A stretch of 64,000 bases of DNA, taken from positions 239,238 through 303,237 of the forward strand of contig JAHZFJ010000002.1 in assembly GCA_019421365.1 (NCBI GenBank), written 5' to 3'. The first letter of the stretch is position 1, and every line of letters begins with the position of its first letter. The notes under the pieces are model-generated. The model was not told where the DNA came from, searched no databases, and saw only the letters and a list, made by a program, of their open reading frames with translations. A program made the translations under genes and the position numbers. Below, one piece after another: positions 8,755 through 16,851 of this stretch. The stretch is from Lachnospiraceae bacterium. GTDB taxonomy: Bacteria > Bacillota > Clostridia > Lachnospirales > Lachnospiraceae.

Positions 8755-9423
8755 ATGAGTAAAAAACAACAAAAACAGAAACATACAATAAAGAGATATG
8801 CAGTATTAATTCTTTTGTGCTATTTGGTATTCGTTGTGATCGATTTCTCTATACATACAACGAGTGCCAAGGAGATTACAGAGGGAATCTCAGATAAGAT
8901 TATTCGATTACATGTATTGGCTAATAGTGATAGCGAGGCTGATCAGGCTTTGAAATTGAAGGTTAAAGATGAAGTCGTGAAAAAATTTGGTAATACTTTC
9001 GCAAGCGCAGAGAATAAAGTTGATGCAGAAAAATTAATTGAAGAGAATTTTGATAACATACGTGAAGTAGCATTGGAGGTCATAGAGGAAGAAGGCTATG
9101 ATTATGACGTACGTGTGTATCTTGCGGATTGTATGTTTCCGACGAAAGTATATAAGGATTTAACATTCCCGGCTGGGATGTATGAAGCGTTGCGAATTGA
9201 TATCGGAACGGCGGAAGGAAAGAATTGGTGGTGCGTGATGTATCCTCCACTATGTTTTGTCGACCAAACATATTCAGTTGTCCCAGATGACTCTAAGAAG
9301 CAGTTGGAAGATTTATTAACTACAAGGGAATACGAATCCTTGTATTCAGACCAATCAACGAAAATTACGTATCGGTTTAAAATAGTTGAAATAATCGAAG
9401 ATATTTTTAATATAAACAAGTAG
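8755..9423 (+). CDS. spoIIR: Stage II sporulation protein R
   Basis: Forespore-made signalling protein, secreted into the space between the two membranes. There it triggers SpoIIGA to process pro-sigma-E in the mother cell. It has 222 residues with a basic N-terminus and a signal-anchor (about residues 16-36). The SpoIIR signature KIIRLHVLANSDSEADQ is followed by alternating helices and the Trp-rich KNWWCVMYPPLCF. ATG 8755 sits behind AGGAGG. The gene is preceded by a sigma-F-like promoter and is not obviously part of the ispE operon. It shows that the organism forms spores. Confidence 0.93.
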   Translation: MSKKQQKQKHTIKRYAVLILLCYLVFVVIDFSIHTTSAKEITEGISDKIIRLHVLANSDSEADQALKLKVKDEVVKKFGNTFASAENKVDAEKLIEENFDNIREVALEVIEEEGYDYDVRVYLADCMFPTKVYKDLTFPAGMYEALRIDIGTAEGKNWWCVMYPPLCFVDQTYSVVPDDSKKQLEDLLTTREYESLYSDQSTKITYRFKIVEIIEDIFNINK

Positions 9424-9473
9424 AAACACTATATATCTGTAATAAGATAGTGTATAATACTAATTGTAGTAGT

Positions 9474-9501
9474 TTGACATCGGATATCTTAAGTTTAATA
9501 A
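9474..9501 (+). promoter_or_regulatory. Possible promoter of ddl
   Basis: TTGACA (9474-9479), a 16-bp spacer and TAATAA (9496-9501), 25 bases before the ddl start. The -35 is perfect and the -10 is weak. Confidence 0.4.
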
Positions 9502-9526
9502 ATATAAAAGAGAAGGGATAAGGCAT

Positions 9527-10579
9527 ATGAGTAAGAAAAGCATAGCAGTAATTTTTGGCGGAAAATCCTCAGAACATGAAGTATCTTGTGTATCGGCAGT
9601 GACAGTCATTGAAAATATTGATACAGATGCCTACAATCTTGTATTAATAGGAATAACCAAAGAAGGAAAATGGTTAAAAGTAGATTCTACTAAGCAGATA
9701 ACATCTGGTGAATGGTATAACAGTAAAGAAAATGCGGTATTATCTCCAGATGCTTCACATAAAGGTATATTAGTTATTAAAGATAATAAAATAGAGAAAA
9801 TTACTATTGATGTAGTATTCCCAGTTTTGCACGGTCTTAATGGGGAAGATGGTACGATACAAGGGTTAATTGAATTATCAGGCATTCCATATGTAGGTTG
9901 CGGTGTTTTGGCATCGAGCATCTCTATGGATAAATTATATACTAAGATAGTTGTTGATACATTGAATATTCGTCAGGCAAAGTATGTTGCGGTATTAAAG
10001 AGTGACATGAAGAATATCGATAAGGTAATAGCAAGCGTTGAGGAGAAACTTAAGTACCCTGTATTTGTAAAACCTTCTAATGCAGGTTCTTCACAAGGAG
10101 TGTCAAAGGCGCATAATCGTGAAGAATTAGTTGTTGGTTTACAAGAAGCAATCAAGCATGATCGTAAAGTATTAGTTGAGGAAACAATTATAGGTAGAGA
10201 GATAGAATGTGCGGTTCTTGGTGGTAATGAACCAAAAGCTTCTGGTGTAGGAGAGATTCTTGCAGCAGCGGACTTTTATGATTATGAAGCCAAATATCAT
10301 AATGCAGAGTCAAAAACAATAATCTCACCGGACCTTCCAAAAGAAGTGGAAGAAAAGATACGTGAATCAGCAGTTCGTATATTCAAGGCAGTTGATGGAT
10401 ATGGTTTATCTAGAGTTGATTTCTTTGTTGAGAAAGATACGAATGATGTTGTTTTCAATGAGATTAATACATTACCTGGCTTTACTGGAATTAGTATGTA
10501 TCCAATGTTATGGGAGGCAAGAGGTATTAGTAAGAAGACATTAGTTGAGAAAATCATTCAATCTGCTTATTCGAGATAA
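9527..10579 (+). CDS. ddl: D-alanine--D-alanine ligase
   Basis: ATP-grasp enzyme that joins two D-alanines for peptidoglycan precursor synthesis. It has 350 residues, as usual. Visible motifs are GGKSSEHEVSCVSA at the N-terminus, the substrate loop YVGCGVLASSISMDK, the ATP-binding VFVKPSNAGSSQGVSK and the metal/phosphate site EINTLPGFTGISMYP. It is followed by murI, which makes D-glutamate for the same pathway, with a small ORF/hairpin element between them. This pairing suggests co-expression of two D-amino-acid steps. Confidence 0.96.
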   Translation: MSKKSIAVIFGGKSSEHEVSCVSAVTVIENIDTDAYNLVLIGITKEGKWLKVDSTKQITSGEWYNSKENAVLSPDASHKGILVIKDNKIEKITIDVVFPVLHGLNGEDGTIQGLIELSGIPYVGCGVLASSISMDKLYTKIVVDTLNIRQAKYVAVLKSDMKNIDKVIASVEEKLKYPVFVKPSNAGSSQGVSKAHNREELVVGLQEAIKHDRKVLVEETIIGREIECAVLGGNEPKASGVGEILAAADFYDYEAKYHNAESKTIISPDLPKEVEEKIRESAVRIFKAVDGYGLSRVDFFVEKDTNDVVFNEINTLPGFTGISMYPMLWEARGISKKTLVEKIIQSAYSR

Positions 10580-10587
10580 GGAGACTT

Positions 10588-10641
10588 GTGTGAAAGATAA
10601 ATCTTTCGCACGCAAATTTGTGCCTACGGCCCAAAGTTTGC
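10588..10641 (+). repeat. Two-hairpin repeat element, copy 1
   Basis: Hairpin 1 (10588-10611) is GTGTGAAAGAT / ATCTTTCGCAC with an AA loop. Hairpin 2 (10612-10641) has outer stem GCAAA / TTTGC, a TTTG / CAAA segment with one bulged G, and GCC / GGC around TAC. The second copy at 49272-49342 keeps the first 20 bases exactly, while its outer stems change on both sides so that pairing is kept. It lies between ddl and murI and overlaps a short ORF. Confidence 0.6.
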
Positions 10642-10685
10642 AGGCTGTTGTTAAGGCTGGTATTAGGAGGAAAGATCATGGATAA
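10590..10685 (+). CDS. Small ORF (MKDKSF family) overlapping the murI start
   Basis: GTG 10590 follows AAGGAGA (10578-10584) by five bases. It encodes 31 residues starting MKDKSFARKF, and stops eight bases inside murI. A second ORF in the window (49274-49399) begins MKDKSFIRRF, with its own SD, and overlaps the start of the next gene. This suggests translational coupling or a leader-peptide role. Because the same bases form conserved hairpins, the peptide may be incidental to an RNA element. Confidence 0.4.
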   Translation: MKDKSFARKFVPTAQSLQAVVKAGIRRKDHG

Positions 10686-11490
10686 GAATGCTCCAATTGG
10701 CGTATTTGATTCTGGCGTAGGCGGATTGACTGTAGTACGTGAGATAATGAAACAATTACCTAATGAGAGAATTGTTTATTTTGGTGATACGGCTCGCGTT
10801 CCTTACGGTAGTAAGTCAAAAGAAACGGTTATAACTTATGCAAGACAGATTGTTAAGTTTTTGAAGACAAAAGAAGTAAAGGCTATTGTCATAGCGTGTA
10901 ATACGGCATGTGCATTGGCTTTTGATGTCGTGAAAGAAGAGAGTGATATACCGGTAATCGGTGTGGTGAAGCCAGGTGCGAAAGCAGCTGCAGTTTCAAC
11001 GAAAAACGGAAAAATCGGTATTATTGCAACAGAAGCTACCATACGTAGTGGAATTTATGAAGAATTTTTGAGTCGGACAAATCCAGAAGTTCAGGTATAC
11101 GGTAAGGCATGTCCATTATTCGTACCTTTAGTTGAGGAAGGATTGTTAGATGATAGTGTGACTGTAGAGATAGCAGGTAGATATCTGCAATCCCTAAAGG
11201 AATATAATATAGATACGTTAGTACTTGGCTGTACACATTATCCACTAATCAGGGATACGCTACAAAAAGTAGCAGGTGATGATGTTACCCTAGTAAACCC
11301 TGCGTTCGAAACTGCAAAATCATTAAAAGCTATGTTAGAGAAATACGGTATTGAAAGCGATAGAATAGAAACAGTAACGGATCACAAGTTCTTTGTTAGT
11401 GATGGCGCTGAGAAATTCAAAGTATTTGCCAATACCATTTTACCTTGTGATGTAGAAGAAACAAAGGATATTAACATAGAACAATATTAG
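10678..11490 (+). CDS. murI: Glutamate racemase
   Basis: Converts L-glutamate to D-glutamate for peptidoglycan. The start at 10678 gives 270 residues, the normal size, beginning MDKNAPIGVFDSGVGGLTV behind TAGGAGGAAAG. A longer in-frame extension to 10618 is unlike the family. The two catalytic cysteines lie in ACNTACALAF and LGCTHYPLI. It follows ddl and a short overlapping ORF, and precedes a DUF1934 gene by 24 bases, so the three probably form an operon ending at the terminator near 12030. Confidence 0.95.
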   Translation: MDKNAPIGVFDSGVGGLTVVREIMKQLPNERIVYFGDTARVPYGSKSKETVITYARQIVKFLKTKEVKAIVIACNTACALAFDVVKEESDIPVIGVVKPGAKAAAVSTKNGKIGIIATEATIRSGIYEEFLSRTNPEVQVYGKACPLFVPLVEEGLLDDSVTVEIAGRYLQSLKEYNIDTLVLGCTHYPLIRDTLQKVAGDDVTLVNPAFETAKSLKAMLEKYGIESDRIETVTDHKFFVSDGAEKFKVFANTILPCDVEETKDINIEQY

Positions 11491-11514
11491 AATAATAAAA
11501 TACAAGGAGTAAGT

Positions 11515-11958
11515 ATGACAAAGGATGTCTTAGTAACAATAGCGGGACTTCAATATGAGATTGATAGTGAAGAGCCTATTGAAGTTATAACTGCGGGTCA
11601 ATACTTCTATAAGAACGAAAAACACTATGTTCTCTTTGATGAGATTATGGAAGAGATGAATGATGTCTGTAAGAATAAGATTAAGGTTAGTGGAGATACT
11701 GTTGAGATCTTGAAAACAGGTGCCAGTAATGTTCACATGGTGTTTGAGCTTGGAAAGAAGAATCTGACTTATTATAATACACCTTTTGGCAGTTTGCTAA
11801 TTGGTATAGATACAACGAAAATTGTATGCAGTGAAACTGAGGAAGCAATTGAATTGAATATCGAATACGGATTAGAAGTGAATTACTCTCATGTATCTGA
11901 TTGCAGTATAACGGTTAAAGTTGCACCGAAGAAGTCATCAATGAAAGCAAGTATATAA
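11515..11958 (+). CDS. DUF1934 family protein
   Basis: A 147-residue cytosolic protein of the DUF1934 (YwiB-like, calycin-like beta-barrel) family. Characteristic segments are the N-terminal DVLVTIAGLQY, the central YYNTPFGSLLIGIDT and the C-terminal LEVNYSHVSDCSITVKV. Family function is unknown; members are widespread in Firmicutes. It sits behind murI with ACAAGGAGTAAGT as ribosome binding site and ends at a strong bidirectional terminator. Confidence 0.85.
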   Translation: MTKDVLVTIAGLQYEIDSEEPIEVITAGQYFYKNEKHYVLFDEIMEEMNDVCKNKIKVSGDTVEILKTGASNVHMVFELGKKNLTYYNTPFGSLLIGIDTTKIVCSETEEAIELNIEYGLEVNYSHVSDCSITVKVAPKKSSMKASI

Positions 11959-11984
11959 AGAGATAGATTTAGTTATTATATAAT

Positions 11985-12030
11985 AAAAATCCCTTAGTTT
12001 TTGAGAGAATCCAAAAACTAAGGGATTTTT
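11985..12030. terminator. Bidirectional terminator
   Basis: Near-perfect stem AAAAATCCCTTAGTTTTTG / CAAAAACTAAGGGATTTTT. It separates the + strand murI group from the minus-strand gene that follows. Confidence 0.88.
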
Positions 12031-12045
12031 GTATTACTATAGGTT

Positions 12046-12504
12046 CTATTTGTTTTTGTTGGTAACTTTATTCTTCATTTTCTTGAAAAATCCAACCTTT
12101 TCTTGCTTGGTTTCAAGATTTCCACGAAGACCTTTAACGTCCATAATGTAGATGCCGTTCATAACAGCTTTTACTTCTTTTTTAACTGGGACATGATCAA
12201 AGATTTTTTCGTCACAAATTAATGTCATAATTTTTGGACCAATTTTGGCTTTAATAATTGGTACTCTAGAACGTCTAAGATATTTAGGCGTTTGGTCAAC
12301 TACTATTTTAGGAAGACCGGCTTCTTTTAATTTCATACGTTTCTTGTCTATTACTAATAAAGAGACTGTCTGAGCACCTTCTTTCATCTGTGCTTGAGAA
12401 ACCTCTGATTTTTTCTGCATCTTGCTACCGAATATATAAAGTGCGATTAACGCAACAATAACAACAGCAAGTACGATTATCAATACAGTAAGCCATGTTG
12501 ACAT
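12046..12504 (-). CDS. Single-pass membrane protein of unknown function
   Basis: A 152-residue protein. One N-terminal membrane segment (about residues 4-26) is followed by a basic cytosolic region. Features include KKRMKLKEAGLP, RRSRVPIIKAKIGP and a strongly Lys-rich C-terminus. There is no catalytic motif and I do not recognise a named family. The start is supported by AGAAGGAGGTACAT directly upstream. It is monocistronic, between a bidirectional terminator and plsC on the same strand. Confidence 0.6.
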   Translation of the reverse strand: MSTWLTVLIIVLAVVIVALIALYIFGSKMQKKSEVSQAQMKEGAQTVSLLVIDKKRMKLKEAGLPKIVVDQTPKYLRRSRVPIIKAKIGPKIMTLICDEKIFDHVPVKKEVKAVMNGIYIMDVKGLRGNLETKQEKVGFFKKMKNKVTNKNK

Positions 12505-12667
12505 TTTATGTACCTCCTTCTTTCTTAATCTAGTTTTTAAAATGCCTTGTTTTGCTTTTCGTTCTTTGCGAAGCTAAATGTATGAGGACTAGTCATACTG
12601 TCTTATTATATCATCAATTATTACAAATGAAAATAGATTTATGGAAAACCAGAAGGAATTTTATAGA

Positions 12668-13396
12668 CTAAACGAGAGACTCGTTTTTATCTAACATTTC
12701 CTTAATAATGCCCTGTACATAAGGGGCAAGGTGTTTTCTATCTTCGACAGAAAGTTCCTTGATATAGATTGGCTCTCCAAATTCAATGACTACATGACCT
12801 TTTCGAATCCAAGGTAGATGTTGCTCGAATATAGCATCTGTATTATTCATAGCAACAGGTATAATTGGACAACCTGATTTTTCGGCAATTTTAAAACTAC
12901 CTTCCTTGAAAGGAAGCATTTCTTTCCCTTGATTTCTCGTACCTTCTGGAGCGATAAATATAGAATGCCCATTCTTAACTAAGTCTATACCTTCAAGAAT
13001 TGTTTTCATACCTTCACGTATATTGTCACGATCGAGGAAAAGACAGTTTAGATTTTTCATCCAACTACTGATAAACGGAAGCTTACGCATCTCTTTCTTA
13101 GCTACGAAACCAGTTAGTGTTGGGACAGAAGTATAGCCAACTAATATGTCAAAATAGCTTCTATGATTAGCAACGTATAAAACGGGTTGATCACTCGGAA
13201 TATTTTCTAAACCAAGAACGGTTTTTTTAACACCACATCCAGCTAAGATCATCTTGAAAGCAGTAACAACGATTTTTTGTGAACTACTTACTTTGAGTTG
13301 TTTATTAAACTTTCCAATTATGAACTCAATAAATAGTAAAGGGATGCTTAGTATAAAATAAACAAGTAAAAATAAAGCAACAAATAATGTTTTCAT
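12668..13396 (-). CDS. plsC: 1-acyl-sn-glycerol-3-phosphate acyltransferase
   Basis: Membrane-bound acyltransferase that converts lysophosphatidic acid to phosphatidic acid. It has 242 residues with an N-terminal hydrophobic segment. The acyltransferase motifs are all present: HRSYFD (HX4D), FLDRDNIREG, PEGTRNQGKEMLPFKEG and PIIPVAM. The ATG at 13396 is chosen because an upstream in-frame start at 13468 would translate through the terminator of the preceding gene. The ribosome binding site is poorly spaced (GAAAGG, about 13 bases away). Confidence 0.9.
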   Translation of the reverse strand: MKTLFVALFLLVYFILSIPLLFIEFIIGKFNKQLKVSSSQKIVVTAFKMILAGCGVKKTVLGLENIPSDQPVLYVANHRSYFDILVGYTSVPTLTGFVAKKEMRKLPFISSWMKNLNCLFLDRDNIREGMKTILEGIDLVKNGHSIFIAPEGTRNQGKEMLPFKEGSFKIAEKSGCPIIPVAMNNTDAIFEQHLPWIRKGHVVIEFGEPIYIKELSVEDRKHLAPYVQGIIKEMLDKNESLV

Positions 13397-13421
13397 TATA
13401 GTACCATGCCTTTCGCGTAAA

Positions 13422-13480
13422 AATAATAAGAGTATTGGGAATATCTTTAATATAAGATATACTCGCAATACTCTTATTAT
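13422..13480 (-). terminator. Terminator of the VanY-type carboxypeptidase gene
   Basis: AATAATAAGAGTATTG (13422-13437) pairs with CAATACTCTTATTAT (13466-13480). An inner stem ATATCTT / AAGATAT is present. It lies between the carboxypeptidase gene and plsC. Confidence 0.75.
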
Positions 13481-13541
13481 ATCATAAAAAACTGATATTA
13501 ACCATACAAAACAAGCGTGTAATTCCTAGAACAGCAGTATT

Positions 13542-15005
13542 CTATGGATTTACAGTAGATCCACTTGTGCTAGAATCCGTTGGGTTTGCATTGGTAGTTG
13601 ATGAAGTGTTTGGATCTGTATTCGTATTACCTGATTCAGAAGAGTCCGTATCTCCGTCGGTAGGTGTGTCAGGTGTTGTTTCCCCGCTATCGGTATTAGA
13701 ATCACCTGTGCTTGAATCGCTAGATCCTGAATCAGGGGTCTGATTGCTAGATCCATTGTTTGAGTTGTTGTTACCGGAATCTGGTTTCTTATCTGTAGTG
13801 GAATCCTTATCAGATTCTCCCTTATTAGAACTATTATTATTTTTATCTTTATCTTTATCCTTTGAAGTGTCTTTATCTTTCGAAGTATCCTTGTCTTTCG
13901 AAGTATCTTTATCTTTCGAAGTGTCTTTGTCTTTTGAAGTATCTTTATCCTTCGAAGTATCTTTGTCTTTCGAAGTGTCTTTATCCTTTGTCGTATCTTT
14001 ATCTTTTGAAGTATCTTTATCCTTTGAGGTTTCATTATCTTTCGTTGTATCTTTATCCTCGGTTGATTCTGCCTTGTCTGAATCAGTATCCTGGCTGAAG
14101 TTGTTAGATTTTGGAATTTCATTAAGGATATCATCAGGATCGTCTACGTCAATAACATTGTCATAGTTATCAGTTGAATTCTCATCTCTTACAGGAGGTG
14201 TATAATTGTAATACTCTTCTAAAGTTAGCTTATTCTCATAGAGATATGTAGCTAATTCTACACCGAGATAACGAATGTGCCAAGGTTCATATGCATAACC
14301 TGTAATATCAGCTTTGTTTTGAGGATATCGAATAATGTAGCCATATTCATGGGCATTCTCGGCAAGCCATTTGCCTTCTTCGGTATCTCCAAAGGATTCG
14401 CTAAGACGATTTCCAATGGAAGGAGACGAAACATCAATTGATAGACCTGTCTGATGTTCGCTAAAACCTGGTTTCGCTGAATAACGATTGGTATAATCTG
14501 CGCCTTTGGTACTAAGATTCCTATTGTAGATAGAACTTTGTCGCTCATAAGAACGATAGCCAGATACACCGCATAAAGTGTAGCCATCATCTAACGCTGC
14601 ACCAAACAAGTTCTCAAGAGCACGTGCAGCTGCTTCTCTTAATTGGCGTTTCTCATCAGAGTAACTAAAGCTGAACTTGACATTGGGCTCAGTTAAATCG
14701 GGAGGGATATAATCCGCTGGTAATGAGTATTCTTTGTTTACGAATACGGCTAAGCTTTCTGGATCTGTATCCATGGGTGCATTTTTATTTACTTGGATTG
14801 CAGTAGTACCATCAGTATCATGTGAAAGAGCTGGAACGGTTTCTTTACTCACGGGCTCCTCTTTCTTACTTGCTTCCTCCTCATTATAATAGTATTCATA
14901 GTCTTTGGAATTATCGTTAGATTTAGACATAGAGGTAATTGATGAATATACAATAACGGAAAGAAGAAGTGTGGTTCCTACTATAACAAGTTTATTCTTA
15001 CTCAT
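13542..15005 (-). CDS. VanY-type D,D-/L,D-carboxypeptidase with Lys/Asp repeat tail
   Basis: An extracellular, N-terminally anchored peptidase of 487 residues that should trim peptidoglycan stem peptides. It has a membrane segment (residues 5-25), a linker, and a VanY domain (about 110-265). Motifs are SGYRSYERQSSIY, the zinc ligands in FSEHQTGLSIDV and the catalytic EPWHIRYLG. The C-terminal 200 residues are low complexity. They contain about a dozen six-residue units of the type TSKDKD, then a Ser/Thr/Asp/Asn/Gly tail, probably a flexible wall-spanning spacer. The SD is AGGAAAGG. Confidence 0.88.
   Translation of the reverse strand: MSKNKLVIVGTTLLLSVIVYSSITSMSKSNDNSKDYEYYYNEEEASKKEEPVSKETVPALSHDTDGTTAIQVNKNAPMDTDPESLAVFVNKEYSLPADYIPPDLTEPNVKFSFSYSDEKRQLREAAARALENLFGAALDDGYTLCGVSGYRSYERQSSIYNRNLSTKGADYTNRYSAKPGFSEHQTGLSIDVSSPSIGNRLSESFGDTEEGKWLAENAHEYGYIIRYPQNKADITGYAYEPWHIRYLGVELATYLYENKLTLEEYYNYTPPVRDENSTDNYDNVIDVDDPDDILNEIPKSNNFSQDTDSDKAESTEDKDTTKDNETSKDKDTSKDKDTTKDKDTSKDKDTSKDKDTSKDKDTSKDKDTSKDKDTSKDKDTSKDKDKDKNNNSSNKGESDKDSTTDKKPDSGNNNSNNGSSNQTPDSGSSDSSTGDSNTDSGETTPDTPTDGDTDSSESGNTNTDPNTSSTTNANPTDSSTSGSTVNP
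13855..14060 (-). repeat. 18-bp coding tandem repeats in the carboxypeptidase tail
   Basis: About eleven 18-bp units (consensus on this strand TCTTTATCTTTCGAAGTA with variants) encode the Lys-Asp-Thr-Ser repeats. All units are multiples of three, so copy-number change would alter tail length without frameshift. Confidence 0.85.
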
Positions 15006-15153
15006 AGTATCAGCCTTTCCTATAGTTATTTATGAATAGTAAAGTAAATGTTAGAATACGAACATCATCTTGTTCACACTTACACAATAATTTCATTATA
15101 TCATAATAAATCGAAAATACTAGATTTATAGCAAATATTAATAAAATAGTAAG

Positions 15154-15193
15154 AAAAAATGGAGTTTAATCTCTAGTCAAACTCCATTTTTTT
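15154..15193. terminator. Bidirectional terminator after pncB
   Basis: AAAAAATGGAGTTT and AAACTCCATTTTTTT form a stem with A- and T-runs on both sides, directly beyond the pncB stop. Confidence 0.85.
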
Positions 15194-15203
15194 CTGTAAG
15201 TAC

Positions 15204-16667
15204 CTATTTATGGCTATGTGAACGTGAATTGTAATTGTCTAACAATTGATTCTTTAGGTGCCATAATTCATTAGATAAGTCAACGTATACCCTATGAGGA
15301 TTCACAAGACGTCTTGTTTCATCCCAAAGTGTTGATAATTCTTTTTGACAGTATGAACGAATATCCATAACCTTTGGAGATTCATATACGCACTTACCGT
15401 CGATAAATATTGGTACTAGAAGTTCACGGAGAGTATATTCACCAGCTTCTAGATATGTTTTCTTCCAAGTGGAGATAGGATCAAAGAGCATTAAAGGATT
15501 CTCTTCTGAAAACTTCTCGTCCACTAAAGCTATTAAATCAGCTTTTAATTTACCGTTTTCTTTTTCGTAAACACGATATACAGTCTTGTTTCCTGGATTT
15601 GTTATTTTCCATTCGTTTTCAGATAATTTAATCTTAGGAATGAAAACACCATCTTTTTGAATGGCTGCAAGCTTATATACACCACCAAAAGCAGGGCAAT
15701 CTTTACTTGTTATTAGATTCGTACCTACACCCCATGATGTAATAGCTGCACCCTGCGTCTTTAGTGAGTCGATAAGGTATTCATCAAGGTCACTTGAAGC
15801 GCAGATTATGGCATCGGGATAACCAGCGTTATCAAGCATTTTACGAGCCTTCTTAGATAAGTAGGCAAGGTCACCGCTATCAAGACGGATACCGTATTTC
15901 TTAGGCATCTTACCAGCACTTTTTAACTCGTCGAATACTTTAATTGCATTAGGTACGCCGCTACGTAACGTATCATACGTATCTACTAAGAGAGTAGCAT
16001 TAGTTGGATATAATTCGGCGTATTTGCGGAAAGCAGTAAGCTCGTCTTCGAAGCTCATAATCCAGCTATGTGCATGAGTTCCAAGCGCAGGTACATCGAA
16101 TTCCTTGGCGCATAATACATTACTTGTACCAATACAACCGCCAATTACAGCAGCACGTGCCCCTAATGTTCCAGCATCTGGACCTTGCGCTCGACGAAGT
16201 CCGAATTCCATTACACCATCATCACCAGCTGCGTAAGCAACACGAGATGCTTTCGTAGCAATTAAGCTTTGGTGATTAATAATGTTAAGTAATGCAGTTT
16301 CGATAAGTTGAGCTTCCATAATAGGAGCAATTACTTTCACAAGAGGTTCCATTGGGAATACAACGGTTCCTTCTTCCATAGCATAGATACTACCAGTGAA
16401 TTTAAAATCTGCTAAGTACGCTAGAAAATCTTCATCAAATAAGTTTAAAGAACGAAGATAAGTGATATCTTCTTCGTTAAAATGTAAGTTTTTAATATAA
16501 TCAATTACTTGATCTAGACCTGCGGCAATGGCATAGCCACTTCCAGAGGGATTTGTTCTATAGAAAGCATCAAAAATAACAGTATCATTGGTGTTATTCT
16601 TAAAATAACCTTGCATCATCGTTAATTCATAAAAATCAGTTAATAATGTTAAATTTTGTTTCCCCAT
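15204..16667 (-). CDS. pncB: Nicotinate phosphoribosyltransferase
   Basis: Uses nicotinate, PRPP and ATP to make nicotinate mononucleotide for NAD salvage. It has 487 residues, normal for the family. Motifs are LTDFYELTMMQGYF, FDAFYRTNPSGSGYAIAAG, the phosphoribosyl region RRAQGPDAG, GTHAHSWI and RLDSGDLAYLSKKA. The start lies behind AAGGAGTAAGTAC. It is a single-gene unit with a terminator and is divergent from the RsiV-like lipoprotein gene. Confidence 0.95.
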   Translation of the reverse strand: MGKQNLTLLTDFYELTMMQGYFKNNTNDTVIFDAFYRTNPSGSGYAIAAGLDQVIDYIKNLHFNEEDITYLRSLNLFDEDFLAYLADFKFTGSIYAMEEGTVVFPMEPLVKVIAPIMEAQLIETALLNIINHQSLIATKASRVAYAAGDDGVMEFGLRRAQGPDAGTLGARAAVIGGCIGTSNVLCAKEFDVPALGTHAHSWIMSFEDELTAFRKYAELYPTNATLLVDTYDTLRSGVPNAIKVFDELKSAGKMPKKYGIRLDSGDLAYLSKKARKMLDNAGYPDAIICASSDLDEYLIDSLKTQGAAITSWGVGTNLITSKDCPAFGGVYKLAAIQKDGVFIPKIKLSENEWKITNPGNKTVYRVYEKENGKLKADLIALVDEKFSEENPLMLFDPISTWKKTYLEAGEYTLRELLVPIFIDGKCVYESPKVMDIRSYCQKELSTLWDETRRLVNPHRVYVDLSNELWHLKNQLLDNYNSRSHSHK

Positions 16668-16802
16668 GTACTTACTCCTTTGCCAGTAAACAAATCATTA
16701 CTGAGTGATTAATGGTATATTTTTTCGAGATATTTTCTAGTATATTATAGCACGTTTCATTAAATGTACAATACATATAGTTGACAAAAGTTTGAAGTTC
16801 CA

Positions 16803-16816
16803 TTACGTTTACGTAA
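16803..16816. promoter_or_regulatory. Small palindrome upstream of the RsiV-like gene
   Basis: TTACG TTTA CGTAA lies just before a TATAAA (16822-16827), in the position of an operator or promoter element. No matching regulator is known to me. Confidence 0.3.
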
Positions 16817-16851
16817 GATAGTATAAAAATGGTAAATATATAGGAGGCGTT

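Noticed and set aside
13855..14060. Regular repeats that look like a CRISPR array
   Set aside because: Units are 18-bp tandem repeats without spacers and lie in frame inside a coding region.
13744..14166. Long + strand frame with Ser/Leu/Phe/Val repeats over the carboxypeptidase tail
   Set aside because: It is the antisense reading of 18-bp coding repeats. It has no ribosome binding site or family, while the minus-strand VanY domain is clear.
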